DNA of 64,000 bases from Phytobacter ursingii. Its GTDB lineage: Bacteria > Pseudomonadota > Gammaproteobacteria > Enterobacterales > Enterobacteriaceae. Positions 47,500-56,540 of the stretch are shown here, piece after piece. The notes under the pieces were generated by a model. It ran no database searches and had not been told where the DNA came from. It was given only the letters and a program-made list of their open reading frames with translations. The stretch covers positions 434,001-498,000 of the forward strand of contig CABDWT010000018.1 in assembly GCA_901456055.1 (NCBI GenBank), in the 5' to 3' direction. The position numbers were made by a program, and so were the translations under genes. The first letter of the stretch is position 1, and each line of letters starts with the position of its first letter.

Positions 47500-47879
47500 A
47501 GCAAACTAATGGCCGTAACGAAGAATTTATTAACTTTCAAGCAATTGCTTCCCTCAGGAGAAGAGCGGATTTCCCTCTCCTGAGGGATTTTTATTTCAAA
47601 CACCGCCTGCACGAATACCTGCATACCCGCCAGTTCCCCGATGATTTTGCTTTGCCATCGCAGAGTGAATTATTCCGCGAGTTAGGTTGCATACGCACAA
47701 TCTCTCGGCCAAAAGAGAAAGGTCAGGATTCATATAGCCGTACCGGGTATATGCATCCAAGGCAAGGACGAAAAAGTATTGAGATCCGCGCAAAAAGGAA
47801 TTTATTCTGGTATAAGGGTTATGTCGCCGAATCGGGGAATTCGGACGATTTTCGGACATTTTCCGACGGAGCCACTTAA
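47500..47879 (+). pseudogene. Open frame without a start, probable gene remnant
   Basis: An open frame from a TAG at 47497-47499 to TAA at 47877 encodes FYFKHRLHEYLHTRQF, LPSQSELFRELGC, GYMHPRQGRKSIEIRAKRNLFWY and DDFRTFSDGAT. Composition looks like real protein, but there is no ATG or GTG start with a ribosome site; a TTG at 47652 is possible but unsupported. A perfect terminator hairpin (47551-47586) lies inside the frame. I read it as the C-terminal remnant of a lost gene, perhaps of phage or plasmid origin, which I cannot identify. Confidence 0.4.
47551..47592 (+). terminator. Strong plus-strand terminator inside the remnant
   Basis: CCCTCAGGAGA pairs perfectly with TCTCCTGAGGG around a 14-base loop, followed by ATTTTTATTT. 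It may end a small plus-strand RNA from about 47440-47500 onward. Nothing else upstream on this strand needs it. Confidence 0.65.
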
Positions 47880-47883
47880 GTGC

Positions 47884-48132
47884 CTGTCTGGAAAGGGTTC
47901 CAAAAAAAGACCGAATACGATTCCTGTATTCGGTCCAGGGAAATGGCTCTTGGGAGAGAGCCGTGCGCTAAAAGTTGGCATTAATGCAGGCTAAGTCGCC
48001 TTGCACTTTAAGAATAGATGACGGCGCCAGGTTTTCCAGTTTGTGGCAAATCCGCTCTGAAAAATTCGGTTATCGTCACGCTTAAAAATGTTAAAACCGC
48101 AAGACCTGTTTAATCAGACTTGCGGTTTTTTA
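47884..48132 (+). ncRNA. ryeA: RyeA (SraC) antisense RNA
   Basis: Plus-strand RNA that covers all of SdsR and pairs with it; in E. coli RyeA (about 249-275 nt) and SdsR regulate each other's level through RNase III. The 3' end is the hairpin AACCGCAAG/CTTGCGGTT with a T-run at 48093-48132. The 5' end is estimated from the E. coli length. Position between pphA and yebY is as in E. coli. Confidence 0.85.
47902..48004 (-). ncRNA. sdsR: SdsR (RyeB) stationary-phase small RNA
   Basis: Hfq- and ProQ-linked, RpoS-controlled sRNA that in E. coli and Salmonella targets tolC, mutS, ompD and others. Read on the minus strand it begins GCAAGGCGACTTAGCCTGC and continues with the conserved ACTTTTAGCGCACGGCTCTC region; it ends with the terminator GACCGAATAC/GTATTCGGTC followed by seven T. 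Immediately upstream TATTCTTAAA fits an RpoS-type -10. Nearly identical to the E. coli RNA as I remember it. Confidence 0.95.
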
Positions 48133-48160
48133 TTTAAAATCAGTCAGATCAATTCTTTTA

Positions 48161-48502
48161 TTAACAAAGCTTCTCCGCCCGTGCGATAAACGGTTCGAGA
48201 CTCATCTTTTCACCCGGTCTGGACGGGTCGTCAATCTGGATAACACTGATAGGTTGCGCGGATGTTTTACCACTAGCTACCTGCTGTTGCGCCTCTTGAT
48301 TGAGCGGATATTGCACCAGTGTGCTCGGATTGATGGCATAAAGCGCATGGTCAGGTCGGCAGGTGAGCATCACCTCTTCACGGTTAAATGCCCATTTGTC
48401 CTTACCCACTTCAAAGCGGCTTACGGTAATCACCGACGGCGCGGCAAAGGCGCCAGCGGAACATGCCAGTAAAAGCATCGTCAGTATGGTTTTTTTCATC
48501 AT
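48161..48502 (-). CDS. yebY: DUF2511 periplasmic protein YebY
   Basis: A 113-residue exported protein matching E. coli YebY. A signal peptide ends near GAFA at residue 20. The mature part [31 protein letters not shown] is conserved, with two cysteines (VMLTCRP and the final KLC) probably forming a disulfide. It follows yebZ by 13 bases on the same strand, so yobA-yebZ-yebY form a probable copper-related operon. Function not established. Confidence 0.93.
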   Translation of the reverse strand: MMKKTILTMLLLACSAGAFAAPSVITVSRFEVGKDKWAFNREEVMLTCRPDHALYAINPSTLVQYPLNQEAQQQVASGKTSAQPISVIQIDDPSRPGEKMSLEPFIARAEKLC

Positions 48503-48515
48503 TTTCGCCCGGTTA

Positions 48516-49385
48516 TCAGAAGGGTTCCCAGGTTGCGAACAGGCTGACCGCCGCCAGCACTAGCGCGCCCAGGACCACTTCGGTCCATGTCATCCAAATC
48601 AGGAAATGTCGTGCCTGGGCGTTTTTCAGGCCTAAGCGTGGCACCAGAACATACCTGTTCACTATCGCAATTGCCACCATTAGCGCCACCAGCGCACATT
48701 TGATCAATAGCATGCGGCCATAGCCGGTTTGCGTAGACCACAAAGTACCCTGAATAAACAGGGAGTTAATCATACCTGTCACAAGAACGCCTGCCACTGC
48801 GATATGCCCGTATCGAGAAAAACGCATCATTGAACTAACGGCATATTCTCGCCAGCGAGCCTGGCTTAATCGCATACAAAATAGTACGGGTAATAATCCA
48901 CCCAACCAGGTGGCAGCACACAGCAAATGGAGTGCGTGGTTTGCGCGTTGTAGTATGCCCGCGATGCCTTCATGCATGGCGGCGTGGCCGACGCCAGCGA
49001 GCAGGATCAGTTGCGCGCCTGTCAGCAACACCAGCCTTCCTTGCTGTTTGGGTTGCAGATAGCCGACAAGCATCGTCATAACAGCAATGAACATCTGCCA
49101 TAACCAGATACTGCCAAACTGCGTCCCGACAAGCAGCCGCCAGGTTTGCGGACTGAAAACATCTTTCCAGCCATCGCCCATGATCCCGCCCTGCAGGGCA
49201 AACATGAAGACGGCACTTAAAGCGCCCATGCACAGGCAAAGGCGTATTAATCCGGTAAAACGCGATACCATGACAAGGAGCAGATGGCGAGGCGCCAGCC
49301 GACTAATAAAGAGCGCGCAGCCGAAAAGCAGCATCAAGGCGGCGAAATGGATGCCGCGCAGCCCAATATAGCCAGCCGTTAACAT
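48516..49385 (-). CDS. yebZ: CopD-family membrane protein YebZ
   Basis: A 289-residue inner-membrane protein with about eight helices, of the CopD/PcoD family that works with CopC-type copper carriers. Conserved histidines lie in the first helix ([15 protein letters not shown]), in GHAAMHEG, and in [19 protein letters not shown]. It begins one base after the yobA stop, so the two are translated together. Copper import or delivery is inferred from the family. Confidence 0.93.
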   Translation of the reverse strand: MLTAGYIGLRGIHFAALMLLFGCALFISRLAPRHLLLVMVSRFTGLIRLCLCMGALSAVFMFALQGGIMGDGWKDVFSPQTWRLLVGTQFGSIWLWQMFIAVMTMLVGYLQPKQQGRLVLLTGAQLILLAGVGHAAMHEGIAGILQRANHALHLLCAATWLGGLLPVLFCMRLSQARWREYAVSSMMRFSRYGHIAVAGVLVTGMINSLFIQGTLWSTQTGYGRMLLIKCALVALMVAIAIVNRYVLVPRLGLKNAQARHFLIWMTWTEVVLGALVLAAVSLFATWEPF

Positions 49386-49386
49386 C

Positions 49387-49761
49387 TTATTTCACTGAAA
49401 ACGTATAGGTACCGCGGGTTTTGTGGCCATCGACAGAGACGACGTGCCAGTCAACGGTATAATTGCCCGGCTGCAACGCCTGCTCCAGAGGAACGAGCAT
49501 TTGTGTTTTGTCCTGTTCGTTACGTTTAACGGCGCCGGTCTTAATGCTCTGCTGCTGTGCTCCGGTGAGCGTGACGCCGCTGAATTTGGGTTCAATGCCT
49601 TCGGAAAAATTCAGCGTTAACGCCTGCGGGGAAGCCGTGACTTCGGCATTCGCTGCAGGATATTGGTTTTTCAGATGGGCATGCGCGAAAGCTGCGGGTG
49701 CAGTGACAACAGCAACAACAAAAGCCAGTGTACGTGACAGGCGGGGTGCGATGAATAACAT
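49387..49761 (-). CDS. yobA: CopC-domain periplasmic copper-binding protein YobA
   Basis: A 124-residue exported CopC-like protein. The signal peptide ends at AFA, leaving an N-terminal His ([15 protein letters not shown]), the usual Cu(II) ligand, and the C-terminal [19 protein letters not shown] carries the other ligands (D and H of DGH). I prefer ATG 49761, which has AAGGA nine bases upstream and gives the E. coli length, over ATG 49770, which abuts that site. First gene of yobA-yebZ-yebY. Confidence 0.93.
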   Translation of the reverse strand: MLFIAPRLSRTLAFVVAVVTAPAAFAHAHLKNQYPAANAEVTASPQALTLNFSEGIEPKFSGVTLTGAQQQSIKTGAVKRNEQDKTQMLVPLEQALQPGNYTVDWHVVSVDGHKTRGTYTFSVK

Positions 49762-49898
49762 GTCTGGCATTCCTTTTTGTTATGTTTAAAGCGACGAGGA
49801 TAACTCTGTATAATGGTCTCGTCGAGTATCATCATCGGCAGACTTGTCTTTCTGCAACAGGCTTAGTAACTTTTGCGGCATCACCTCAGGAGAAATGC

Positions 49899-50129
49899 AT
49901 GAATACCAATCTGGCCCGACTTTCACAGGAAGAGATGGACAAAGTCAACGTCGATTTGGCGGCGGCCGGGGTTGCTTTTAAAGAGCGCTATAACATGCCA
50001 GTGGTCGCTGAGGTCGTCGAACGTGAGCAACCCGAACACCTGCGCAGTTGGTTTCGCGAACGGCTTATTGCTCACCGCCTGGCGTCTGTGAATCTGTCCC
50101 GTCTGCCGTACGAGCCGAAAAGCAAATGA
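49899..50129 (+). CDS. holE: DNA polymerase III theta subunit HolE
   Basis: A 76-residue subunit that stabilises the epsilon proofreading exonuclease in the Pol III core. From [25 protein letters not shown] to [28 protein letters not shown] it is nearly identical to E. coli HolE; only the first residues differ. The ATG at 49899 follows CAGGAGAAATGC. Its stop overlaps the exoX start (ATGA) by four bases, because yobB, the gene between them in E. coli, is absent. Confidence 0.97.
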   Translation: MNTNLARLSQEEMDKVNVDLAAAGVAFKERYNMPVVAEVVEREQPEHLRSWFRERLIAHRLASVNLSRLPYEPKSK

Positions 50130-50803
50130 CCGCTGAAACCGTACTTCGCGTCATCGATACCGAAACCTGCGATTTGCAAGGCGGGGTCGTCGAGATTGCT
50201 TCCGTAGATGTGGTGAACGGGCAGATTATTAATCCCATGAGCCATCTTGTGCGCCCGGATCGCCCTATCAGCCCCCAGGCGATGGCTATCCATCGGATAA
50301 CCGAATCAATGGTGGCCAATCAACCGTGGATTGAAGAAATCATTCCCCATTATTACGGTAGTCACTGGTATGTCGCCCACAATGCCAGCTTCGACAGACG
50401 CGTCTTACCTGAAATGCCAGGCGAATGGATTTGTACTATGAAGCTGGCTCGCCGGCTCTGGCCCGGTATTAAATACAGCAATATGGCTTTGTATAAATCA
50501 CGCAAACTTAGCGTACAAACGCCTGCAGGATTGCACCATCACCGGGCGCTTTATGACTGCTATATCACCGCTGCCCTGCTGATTGATATTATGAAAACAT
50601 CAGGCTGGACGCCTGACCAAATGGCAACGGTCACCGGCAGACCCGCACTGCTGACAACCTTCACCTTCGGTAAGTATCGGGGGAAAGCCGTGGCCGAAGT
50701 CGCGGAACGCGACCCCGGCTACTTGCGTTGGTTGTACAACAATCTGGATCGCATGAGTCCGGAGTTGCGGCTGACGTTGAAACATTATCTCGACGATCAT
50801 TAA
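50126..50803 (+). CDS. exoX: Exodeoxyribonuclease X
   Basis: DEDDh-family 3'-5' exonuclease acting in mismatch repair and UV repair. The 225 residues show [19 protein letters not shown] (about 9-27, Asp and Glu of motif I), [10 protein letters not shown] (about 90-99, motif II) and [16 protein letters not shown] (about 143-158, motif III His and Asp). A C-terminal [23 protein letters not shown] segment is typical. ATG 50126 overlaps the holE stop; the protein is five residues longer at its N-terminus than E. coli ExoX. It ends four bases inside convergent ptrB. Confidence 0.95.
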   Translation: MTAETVLRVIDTETCDLQGGVVEIASVDVVNGQIINPMSHLVRPDRPISPQAMAIHRITESMVANQPWIEEIIPHYYGSHWYVAHNASFDRRVLPEMPGEWICTMKLARRLWPGIKYSNMALYKSRKLSVQTPAGLHHHRALYDCYITAALLIDIMKTSGWTPDQMATVTGRPALLTTFTFGKYRGKAVAEVAERDPGYLRWLYNNLDRMSPELRLTLKHYLDDH

Positions 50804-52860
50804 TCTGCTTTGTTGCCAGGAAGCGTGCCTTGCGCCAACGCGACCAGAAAAGCGAACTCCAGCGCCACCCCCTCATAGGATTTAAAACGGCCTGATTTGC
50901 CGCCGTGACCGGAATCCATATCGGTACAGAGCAGAAGCAGATTATTGTCCGTTTTAAGTTCGCGCAGTTTCGCCACCCATTTGGCCGGTTCCCAGTATTG
51001 CACCTGGGAATCATGCAGCCCTGTTGTGACCAACATATGCGGATAGTCATGGGCACCGATATTATCGTATGGGCTATAGCGTTTTATGTAGTGATAGTAG
51101 GTTTCGTCCTGCGGATTCCCCCACTCTTCAAACTCGCCGGTGGTCAAGGGAATGGATTCATCCAGCATCGTTGTAAGCGTATCCACGAACGGTACCTGCG
51201 CGATAATTCCGTGAAACAGTGATGGTCGCTCGTTGATAACCGCCCCCATCAACAATCCTCCGGCACTACCGCCCATGCCATAGCAGAAAAGCGGAGAGCC
51301 ATATTCCAGCGCCAGCAGCCCATCCGTAACATCGATAAAGTCGTTGAAGGTGTTTCTTTTTTTGAGGAATTTTCCGTCCTCATACCACTGCTGCCCCAGC
51401 TCCCCGCCGCCACGGATGTGGGCAATGGCATAGACAAAACCACGATCGAGCAAACTTAACCGGCTACTGCTGAAATCGGCATCCATGCTGGCCCCATATG
51501 AGCCGTAACCGTAAACCAGTAACGGATTTTCTCCTTTGCGAAAATGTTTGTGGTTATAGACCAGCGATACCGGTACTTCCACACCGTCCCGCGCCCGGAT
51601 CCAAAGATGCTCACTACGATAATCACTGGCGTCAAATCCGGCCACTTCCGTCTGTTTGATCACGCGGCGTTCGCCGGTGTCCATGTCAAGTTCAAACAAG
51701 GTATCCGGCGTCGTCATGGAGGAATAACCATAACGTAGCCGCGAGGTCTCCGGTTCAGGGTTATAAGCAAGCCAGGTAACATATGCCGGATCGTCAAAAG
51801 CTATACCGGTGACTTCTCGCGTTTTCCGGTTAATCTGTCGCAAACTGGTAAGGCCACGCTGCCTTTCTTCAACCACCAGCCAGTCGGTAAAGAGGGTAAA
51901 TCCCTCCAGCATGACATTTTCTCTGGCGGGGATCAGCACTTCCCAACGTCGTTCATCACGTACTTTGGTGCGATATAAGCCGAAATTTTTGCCATCCCGG
52001 TTGGAACGCAAATAAAACGAGTGCTGAAAATGATCGAGGCTGTAATCGTGATCTTTACGACGCGGTAAAAAGCAGAGCGGCTGGGCATCAGGCAATTCTG
52101 CATCCAGCAGCAGCACCTCACTCGTCGTAGCACTCGCAAGATGAATAATGATGTAGTGCTGTGAACTGGTTTTGCTCAGGCTGACGTAAAAGGTATCGTC
52201 CGTCTCCTCATAAATCAATTCATCATGGGTAGATGGAGTTCCAATGGTGTGACGCCAGACCTGATAAGGGAGCAAGGTCGTGGCATGCTTACGCACATAA
52301 TAAAGTGTCTCTGAATCGTTCACCCACACACAACCCGGTGAAACATTATCGAGCATCTCCGGATACCAGTTCCCGGTTTCCAGATTACGAAAGCGCACAC
52401 CGTACTGGCGGCGCGAAAGGTAATCCTCGGAAATGGCCATCAGCGTATTATCCGGAGAGATGGCAATCCCTCCCAGAGTATAAAATTCGCTATGCGCAGC
52501 ACGCTGGTTCGCATCCAGCAGCACCTGCCACTCATCCCATTCAGCCGAGAGCGCGGACTGGCGTTGATAAATCGGATATTCACACCCCGGCTCGAAGATG
52601 TGGCGATAGCGATAGCCATTCTTAACGTAAGGCGCTGAAATCTCACGCTGCGGAATACGTGAAATAATCTCTTCCAGCAGACGATCCTGGAGTGTCTGCT
52701 GAGAAGCCATAATGCAGCGACCGTACTCATTTTCTTGTTGCAGATAATCAAGTACGTCTGGCTGCGAACGGGTGTCGTCACGCAGCCAGTAATAGTTGTC
52801 CAGACGTGTATCGCCATGAATTGTCATAGCGTGGGGAACTTGTTTAGCTTTCGGCGGCAT
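50800..52860 (-). CDS. ptrB: Oligopeptidase B
   Basis: Cytosolic S9 serine peptidase (protease II) that cleaves peptides after Arg or Lys. The 686 residues match E. coli PtrB: an N-terminal beta-propeller (about 70-400) and a C-terminal alpha/beta hydrolase domain with the nucleophile in [16 protein letters not shown] (Ser near 533), an Asp in [13 protein letters not shown] and a His in [11 protein letters not shown]. Substrate-selecting acidic residues of the family are expected nearby. Monocistronic. Confidence 0.96.
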   Translation of the reverse strand: MPPKAKQVPHAMTIHGDTRLDNYYWLRDDTRSQPDVLDYLQQENEYGRCIMASQQTLQDRLLEEIISRIPQREISAPYVKNGYRYRHIFEPGCEYPIYQRQSALSAEWDEWQVLLDANQRAAHSEFYTLGGIAISPDNTLMAISEDYLSRRQYGVRFRNLETGNWYPEMLDNVSPGCVWVNDSETLYYVRKHATTLLPYQVWRHTIGTPSTHDELIYEETDDTFYVSLSKTSSQHYIIIHLASATTSEVLLLDAELPDAQPLCFLPRRKDHDYSLDHFQHSFYLRSNRDGKNFGLYRTKVRDERRWEVLIPARENVMLEGFTLFTDWLVVEERQRGLTSLRQINRKTREVTGIAFDDPAYVTWLAYNPEPETSRLRYGYSSMTTPDTLFELDMDTGERRVIKQTEVAGFDASDYRSEHLWIRARDGVEVPVSLVYNHKHFRKGENPLLVYGYGSYGASMDADFSSSRLSLLDRGFVYAIAHIRGGGELGQQWYEDGKFLKKRNTFNDFIDVTDGLLALEYGSPLFCYGMGGSAGGLLMGAVINERPSLFHGIIAQVPFVDTLTTMLDESIPLTTGEFEEWGNPQDETYYHYIKRYSPYDNIGAHDYPHMLVTTGLHDSQVQYWEPAKWVAKLRELKTDNNLLLLCTDMDSGHGGKSGRFKSYEGVALEFAFLVALAQGTLPGNKAD

Positions 52861-52938
52861 AGCTCTGTTCTTATTTGTTTAACACACTATAAGGTTGGCA
52901 AAAGCCGCGCGTGATGCAAGCGAAACGAGAAAGTCGCG

Positions 52939-53598
52939 CTAGTCGATAAGGCTCTTTTTCTGTTGTCGAAGGTCTTCTTCGATACCGTCACGAACATCCT
53001 GCGGGATCTTAAGCGCATCGCCTAAGGCAGCAAGATAGCTGCGCTCCATAAAGTGGTCGATATCTATTGCAGCACAGCTCAGGAAATAGACCTCCAGCGC
53101 CTCTTCCTCATTTTTGATGCCAGCCGCAAGGCGATGTGGATCCAGTGGTTGTTCGATCGCTTTCGCAATCAGCGCTCTCCCTTTTTCTTCAATACCGGCC
53201 TCGTTCAGTTGTTGTTCGATAGCGGTACGTTCTCTGTCATCAATGTGTCCATCGCTCTTCGCGGCAAATACCAGGGCCAGAATCAGACGTTCGGTGCGCG
53301 CATCAATAGACGAGCTCTGTTGACCAAACTGCGCCTCTCCCTGATGGGCAGTGCGCACTTTATCTTTGTATTTATTCCACAGGACGGTGCCCGCCACAGC
53401 CCCGCCACCCACAAGCAGCGCGCTGGTACCGTATTTGGTCAGTAATTTACGCGAAGATTTGCTGGCGACCAGCAAACCGGCAAGCCCACCTAAAGCACCG
53501 GGCACGAGTAATTTGCCGAGGTCCTGCCCGCCGGAGGAAGACGATGACTGACCTTGCTGGCCAAGAAGAGACTGTAATTGGTTTAACCAGTTTGCCAT
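52939..53598 (-). CDS. yebE: DUF533 (TerB-like) inner-membrane protein YebE
   Basis: A 219-residue protein matching E. coli YebE: an N-terminal Gln/Ser/Gly-rich segment, one membrane helix (about 68-85, [19 protein letters not shown]) and a cytosolic TerB-like DUF533 domain (about 105-215, [24 protein letters not shown]). CpxR-regulated in E. coli. ATG 53598 ([15 protein letters not shown]) follows GAGGGGAATC; an upstream in-frame start would add four residues. Function unknown. Confidence 0.93.
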   Translation of the reverse strand: MANWLNQLQSLLGQQGQSSSSSGGQDLGKLLVPGALGGLAGLLVASKSSRKLLTKYGTSALLVGGGAVAGTVLWNKYKDKVRTAHQGEAQFGQQSSSIDARTERLILALVFAAKSDGHIDDRERTAIEQQLNEAGIEEKGRALIAKAIEQPLDPHRLAAGIKNEEEALEVYFLSCAAIDIDHFMERSYLAALGDALKIPQDVRDGIEEDLRQQKKSLID

Positions 53599-53694
53599 GA
53601 TTCCCCTCACTTAATCGTTTTGTAAACGAGAAGCCTAAGCGAGGGGGGGTCAGGAAATGTCTAAAACAGCAAAAGATGAGAAAAGGTCGTCGTG

Positions 53695-54042
53695 TTAACG
53701 AGGCTGATACTCCGCTTTTCCTGCTTTACAATCGATTTTAACGAGATAATGAATGTCTGTGCTCTTACCACGAACCGTTAAAGGAACATCCCATTGATCG
53801 TGCTTACCCCGAATGTCTTTCGGCGTAACCCAGGCAACGGGATCCGCCTGACCAAGTTTTTTTTGATCGTCAGCCCAGCGTACGATGCGGTTTTGCAAGT
53901 AATCACGTTTGACGCTCGCAGCGATCCCCTCTGCATTCATACCTTCGCAAGAGGGAAATTTAACCGATTTGTCAGTGGCAGCCGATGCGACTACGCTGCC
54001 CGCCAGTAATATTGTACCCAGCAACACTCCTGCTATTTTCAT
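53695..54042 (-). CDS. yebF: Secreted protein YebF
   Basis: A 115-residue exported protein; E. coli YebF is known for reaching the medium through outer-membrane porins and has been used as a secretion carrier. The signal peptide [21 protein letters not shown] ends near residue 21. The mature colicin-immunity-like fold has two cysteines (FPSCEGM and KIDCKAG) that form a disulfide. ATG 54042 follows AGGAGAAAAGC. Three residues shorter than E. coli YebF. Confidence 0.94.
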   Translation of the reverse strand: MKIAGVLLGTILLAGSVVASAATDKSVKFPSCEGMNAEGIAASVKRDYLQNRIVRWADDQKKLGQADPVAWVTPKDIRGKHDQWDVPLTVRGKSTDIHYLVKIDCKAGKAEYQPR

Positions 54043-54107
54043 GCTTTTCTCCTGTGCATAGAGCCCAATCAAAGCATGGTACAAATTACAGGCAGCGCAA
54101 GCCGGGA

Positions 54108-54449
54108 TCAGGCGGCAGAGCGTTTCGCTTTTGACTTAATATCCACCGCCTCTGATGCCCCAACGTCTGCCTCATCCTGAGCCGCTTCTGGTGCACCTTC
54201 CTGGGTATCCGCACCCGGTAACTTACCGGATTTGAGGATATGGCTGAGTACCTCTTTTTGTTCAGCCAGCCAGAGCGCCATTTGATCGCGCTGGTCTTCT
54301 TCAAGCGTCACTGGCGCTTCGCCCAGCCAGCCTTCCAGTACCTCGGCCAGGTCGAGCATTTTATCGTAAGCGTCAGCTTCCTTTTTGCTGGCAAAAGACA
54401 TTTTTTCCTCACCTTCACGAATCACAACATACTTGACTTCAACCGCCAT
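54108..54449 (-). CDS. yebG: SOS-induced protein YebG
   Basis: A DNA-damage-inducible protein, 113 residues against 96 in E. coli. The N-terminal half [33 protein letters not shown] is nearly identical; the extra length is an acidic, Ala-rich tail ([17 protein letters not shown]) ending in a basic KSKAKRSAA. The start at 54449 follows AAAGGGGCTGCATC. A LexA box directly upstream shows SOS control. Molecular role unknown. Confidence 0.94.
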   Translation of the reverse strand: MAVEVKYVVIREGEEKMSFASKKEADAYDKMLDLAEVLEGWLGEAPVTLEEDQRDQMALWLAEQKEVLSHILKSGKLPGADTQEGAPEAAQDEADVGASEAVDIKSKAKRSAA

Positions 54450-54466
54450 GATGCAGCCCCTTTTAA

Positions 54467-54482
54467 CTGTATTTATATACAG
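54467..54482 (-). promoter_or_regulatory. LexA box upstream of yebG
   Basis: CTGTATTTATATACAG is a near-ideal SOS box (CTGT-N8-ACAG with AT-rich centre) 17 bases upstream of the yebG start, as in E. coli. Confidence 0.9.
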
Positions 54483-54526
54483 TACTTTACTGCACCCTTC
54501 ACCAGAGCGCAAGTCGTAAAAGACAG

Positions 54527-54542
54527 ACGCAAACGTTTTCGT
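54527..54542 (+). promoter_or_regulatory. PurR box upstream of purT
   Basis: ACGCAAACGTTTTCGT differs from the PurR palindrome ACGCAAACGTTTGCGT at one position. It overlaps the spacer of a promoter with -10 TATACT at 54544-54549, about 35 bases before purT, which is a known PurR target in E. coli. Confidence 0.85.
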
Positions 54543-54582
54543 ATATACTGCCGCCAGATTTTTTTATGAAGGTCGACTTGCT

Positions 54583-55761
54583 ATGACTCTATTAGGTACT
54601 GCGCTGCGTCCGGCGGCTACTCGCGTAATGTTATTGGGTTCGGGGGAATTAGGCAAAGAAGTGGCGATTGAATGCCAGCGGCTTGGCATTGAAGTCATTG
54701 CCGTAGACCGTTATGCCGACGCGCCCGCCATGCATGTGGCCCACCGCTCGCATGTTATCAATATGCTTGACGGTGAGGCGTTAAAATCACTGGTAGCACT
54801 GGAAAAGCCCGACTTTATCGTGCCGGAAATTGAAGCGATTGCCACCGATACGTTGCTGGAACTGGAAGCCCAGGGCCAACATGTTGTCCCGTGCGCGCGG
54901 GCAACCAAACTGACCATGAACCGTGAAGGTATTCGTCGTCTGGCGGCCGAAGAACTGGCTCTTCCGACGTCAAGCTACCGCTTTGCCGACAGTGAAGAGG
55001 CGTTCCGTCAAGCCGTTGATGAGATAGGCCTGCCCTGCATCGTAAAACCCGTAATGAGTTCTTCCGGTAAAGGCCAGAGTTTCATTCGCAGCGCCGATCA
55101 GCTGGTTAAAGCCTGGGAATACGCGCAACAGGGCGGTCGTGCAGGTGCCGGTCGCGTTATTGTCGAAGGTGTGGTGAATTTTGATTTCGAAATCACCCTG
55201 CTGACCATCAGCGCATCAGATGGCGTACATTTCTGCTCTCCGGTAGGTCATCGTCAGGAAGACGGAGACTATCGCGAATCCTGGCAACCGCAATCTATGA
55301 CCGACCTGGCGCTGGAGCGCGCGCAGGATGTGGCGCGTAAAGTGGTATTAGCCCTGGGCGGCTATGGCTTATTCGGCGTTGAATTGTTTGTTTGCGGCGA
55401 TGAGGTGGTCTTTAGTGAAGTCTCTCCGCGTCCACACGATACCGGGATGGTTACGCTGATTTCGCAAGATGTTTCTGAGTTTGCGCTGCATGTCCGCGCC
55501 TTCCTCGGTCTGCCCGTTGGGCAAATTCGCCAGTACGGACCGTCTGCCTCTGCGGTGATCCTGCCTGAACTGAAAAGCCAGAACGTCACGTTTGATAACC
55601 TGCAACATGCCGTCGGCGCGGGGCTGCAGGTACGTCTGTTTGGTAAGCCTGAAATTGACGGCACACGCCGTTTAGGCGTGGCGCTGGCAACAGCGGATAC
55701 CGTTGAAGAGGCGGTTGAGCGCGCAAAAGCGGCAGCGGCGGCGGTGAAGGTTACGGGTTAA
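54583..55761 (+). CDS. purT: Formate-dependent GAR transformylase PurT
   Basis: Uses formate and ATP to formylate glycinamide ribonucleotide in purine synthesis, an alternative to PurN. The 392 residues match E. coli PurT. ATP-grasp features: [16 protein letters not shown] (about 15-30) in the first domain, the [13 protein letters not shown] loop (about 154-166), [15 protein letters not shown] and [14 protein letters not shown] (about 280-293, metal and substrate contacts). Divergent from yebG. Confidence 0.97.
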   Translation: MTLLGTALRPAATRVMLLGSGELGKEVAIECQRLGIEVIAVDRYADAPAMHVAHRSHVINMLDGEALKSLVALEKPDFIVPEIEAIATDTLLELEAQGQHVVPCARATKLTMNREGIRRLAAEELALPTSSYRFADSEEAFRQAVDEIGLPCIVKPVMSSSGKGQSFIRSADQLVKAWEYAQQGGRAGAGRVIVEGVVNFDFEITLLTISASDGVHFCSPVGHRQEDGDYRESWQPQSMTDLALERAQDVARKVVLALGGYGLFGVELFVCGDEVVFSEVSPRPHDTGMVTLISQDVSEFALHVRAFLGLPVGQIRQYGPSASAVILPELKSQNVTFDNLQHAVGAGLQVRLFGKPEIDGTRRLGVALATADTVEEAVERAKAAAAAVKVTG

Positions 55762-55779
55762 GTAATAATGTGGTGATAA

Positions 55780-55814
55780 AAAAGCCCGGTTGCAGTGACG
55801 CTTACCGGGCTTTT
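55780..55814. terminator. Bidirectional terminator between purT and eda
   Basis: AAAAGCCCGGT pairs with ACCGGGCTTTT around a 13-base loop, between convergent purT and eda. Confidence 0.85.
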
Positions 55815-55862
55815 CAATTTTCTTTTCCAGGCAGCCAGCAATACGCCGCCCAGTGAAACTAT

Positions 55863-56501
55863 TTACTTCGCGCCTTCAACCGCTTCGCGAGCCAGTTTCG
55901 TGATGCGGTCATAGTCGCCTGCTTCCAGCGCGTCAGCCGGAACCAGCCAGGAGCCACCGATACACAGCACGCTTTTCAGCGCCAGGTAATCGCGGTAGTT
56001 AGCCGGAGAGATACCGCCAGTCGGGCAAAAACGTACCTGAGAGAACGGACCCGCGATAGCCTGCAGCGCTTTGGTGCCGCCGTTCGCTTCTGCCGGGAAG
56101 AATTTGAACTCTTTCAGGCCGTAGTCCATACCCAGCATCAGTTCTGAAACCGTGCTGATACCCGGAATCAACGGGATAGTGCCTTCGGTGGCGGCTTTCA
56201 GCAGCGGCTCAGTCAGACCCGGGCTTATCGCGAACTGCGCACCCGCTTCTGTGACCTCTTTCAACTGCTGGGGATTAAGTACGGTGCCTGCGCCGATAAT
56301 GGCATCCGGCACTTCTTTCGCAATCGCGCGAATCGCATCGATGGCACAGGCAGTACGCAGTGTGACTTCAAGAACGCGCACGCCGCCAGCAACCAGTGCT
56401 TTCGCCATCGGGACTGCGTGCTCCAGTTTGTTGACAACGATAACCGGCACTACCGGGCCAGTTTTCAGGATTGCTTCTGCACTCGTTTTCCAATTTTTCA
56501 T
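55863..56501 (-). CDS. eda: KDPG/KHG aldolase Eda
   Basis: Class I aldolase that splits 2-keto-3-deoxy-6-phosphogluconate into pyruvate and glyceraldehyde-3-phosphate, and also acts on 4-hydroxy-2-oxoglutarate and oxaloacetate. The 212 residues show the catalytic Glu in LEVTLRT (near 45), the Schiff-base Lys in [14 protein letters not shown] (near 133) and the phosphate loop [12 protein letters not shown] (near 159-170). It follows edd by 39 bases, forming the edd-eda Entner-Doudoroff operon. Confidence 0.97.
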   Translation of the reverse strand: MKNWKTSAEAILKTGPVVPVIVVNKLEHAVPMAKALVAGGVRVLEVTLRTACAIDAIRAIAKEVPDAIIGAGTVLNPQQLKEVTEAGAQFAISPGLTEPLLKAATEGTIPLIPGISTVSELMLGMDYGLKEFKFFPAEANGGTKALQAIAGPFSQVRFCPTGGISPANYRDYLALKSVLCIGGSWLVPADALEAGDYDRITKLAREAVEGAK

Positions 56502-56540
56502 CAGAATTATTCTCTCGCCTGAACTAAAAATCTTGTCGTT

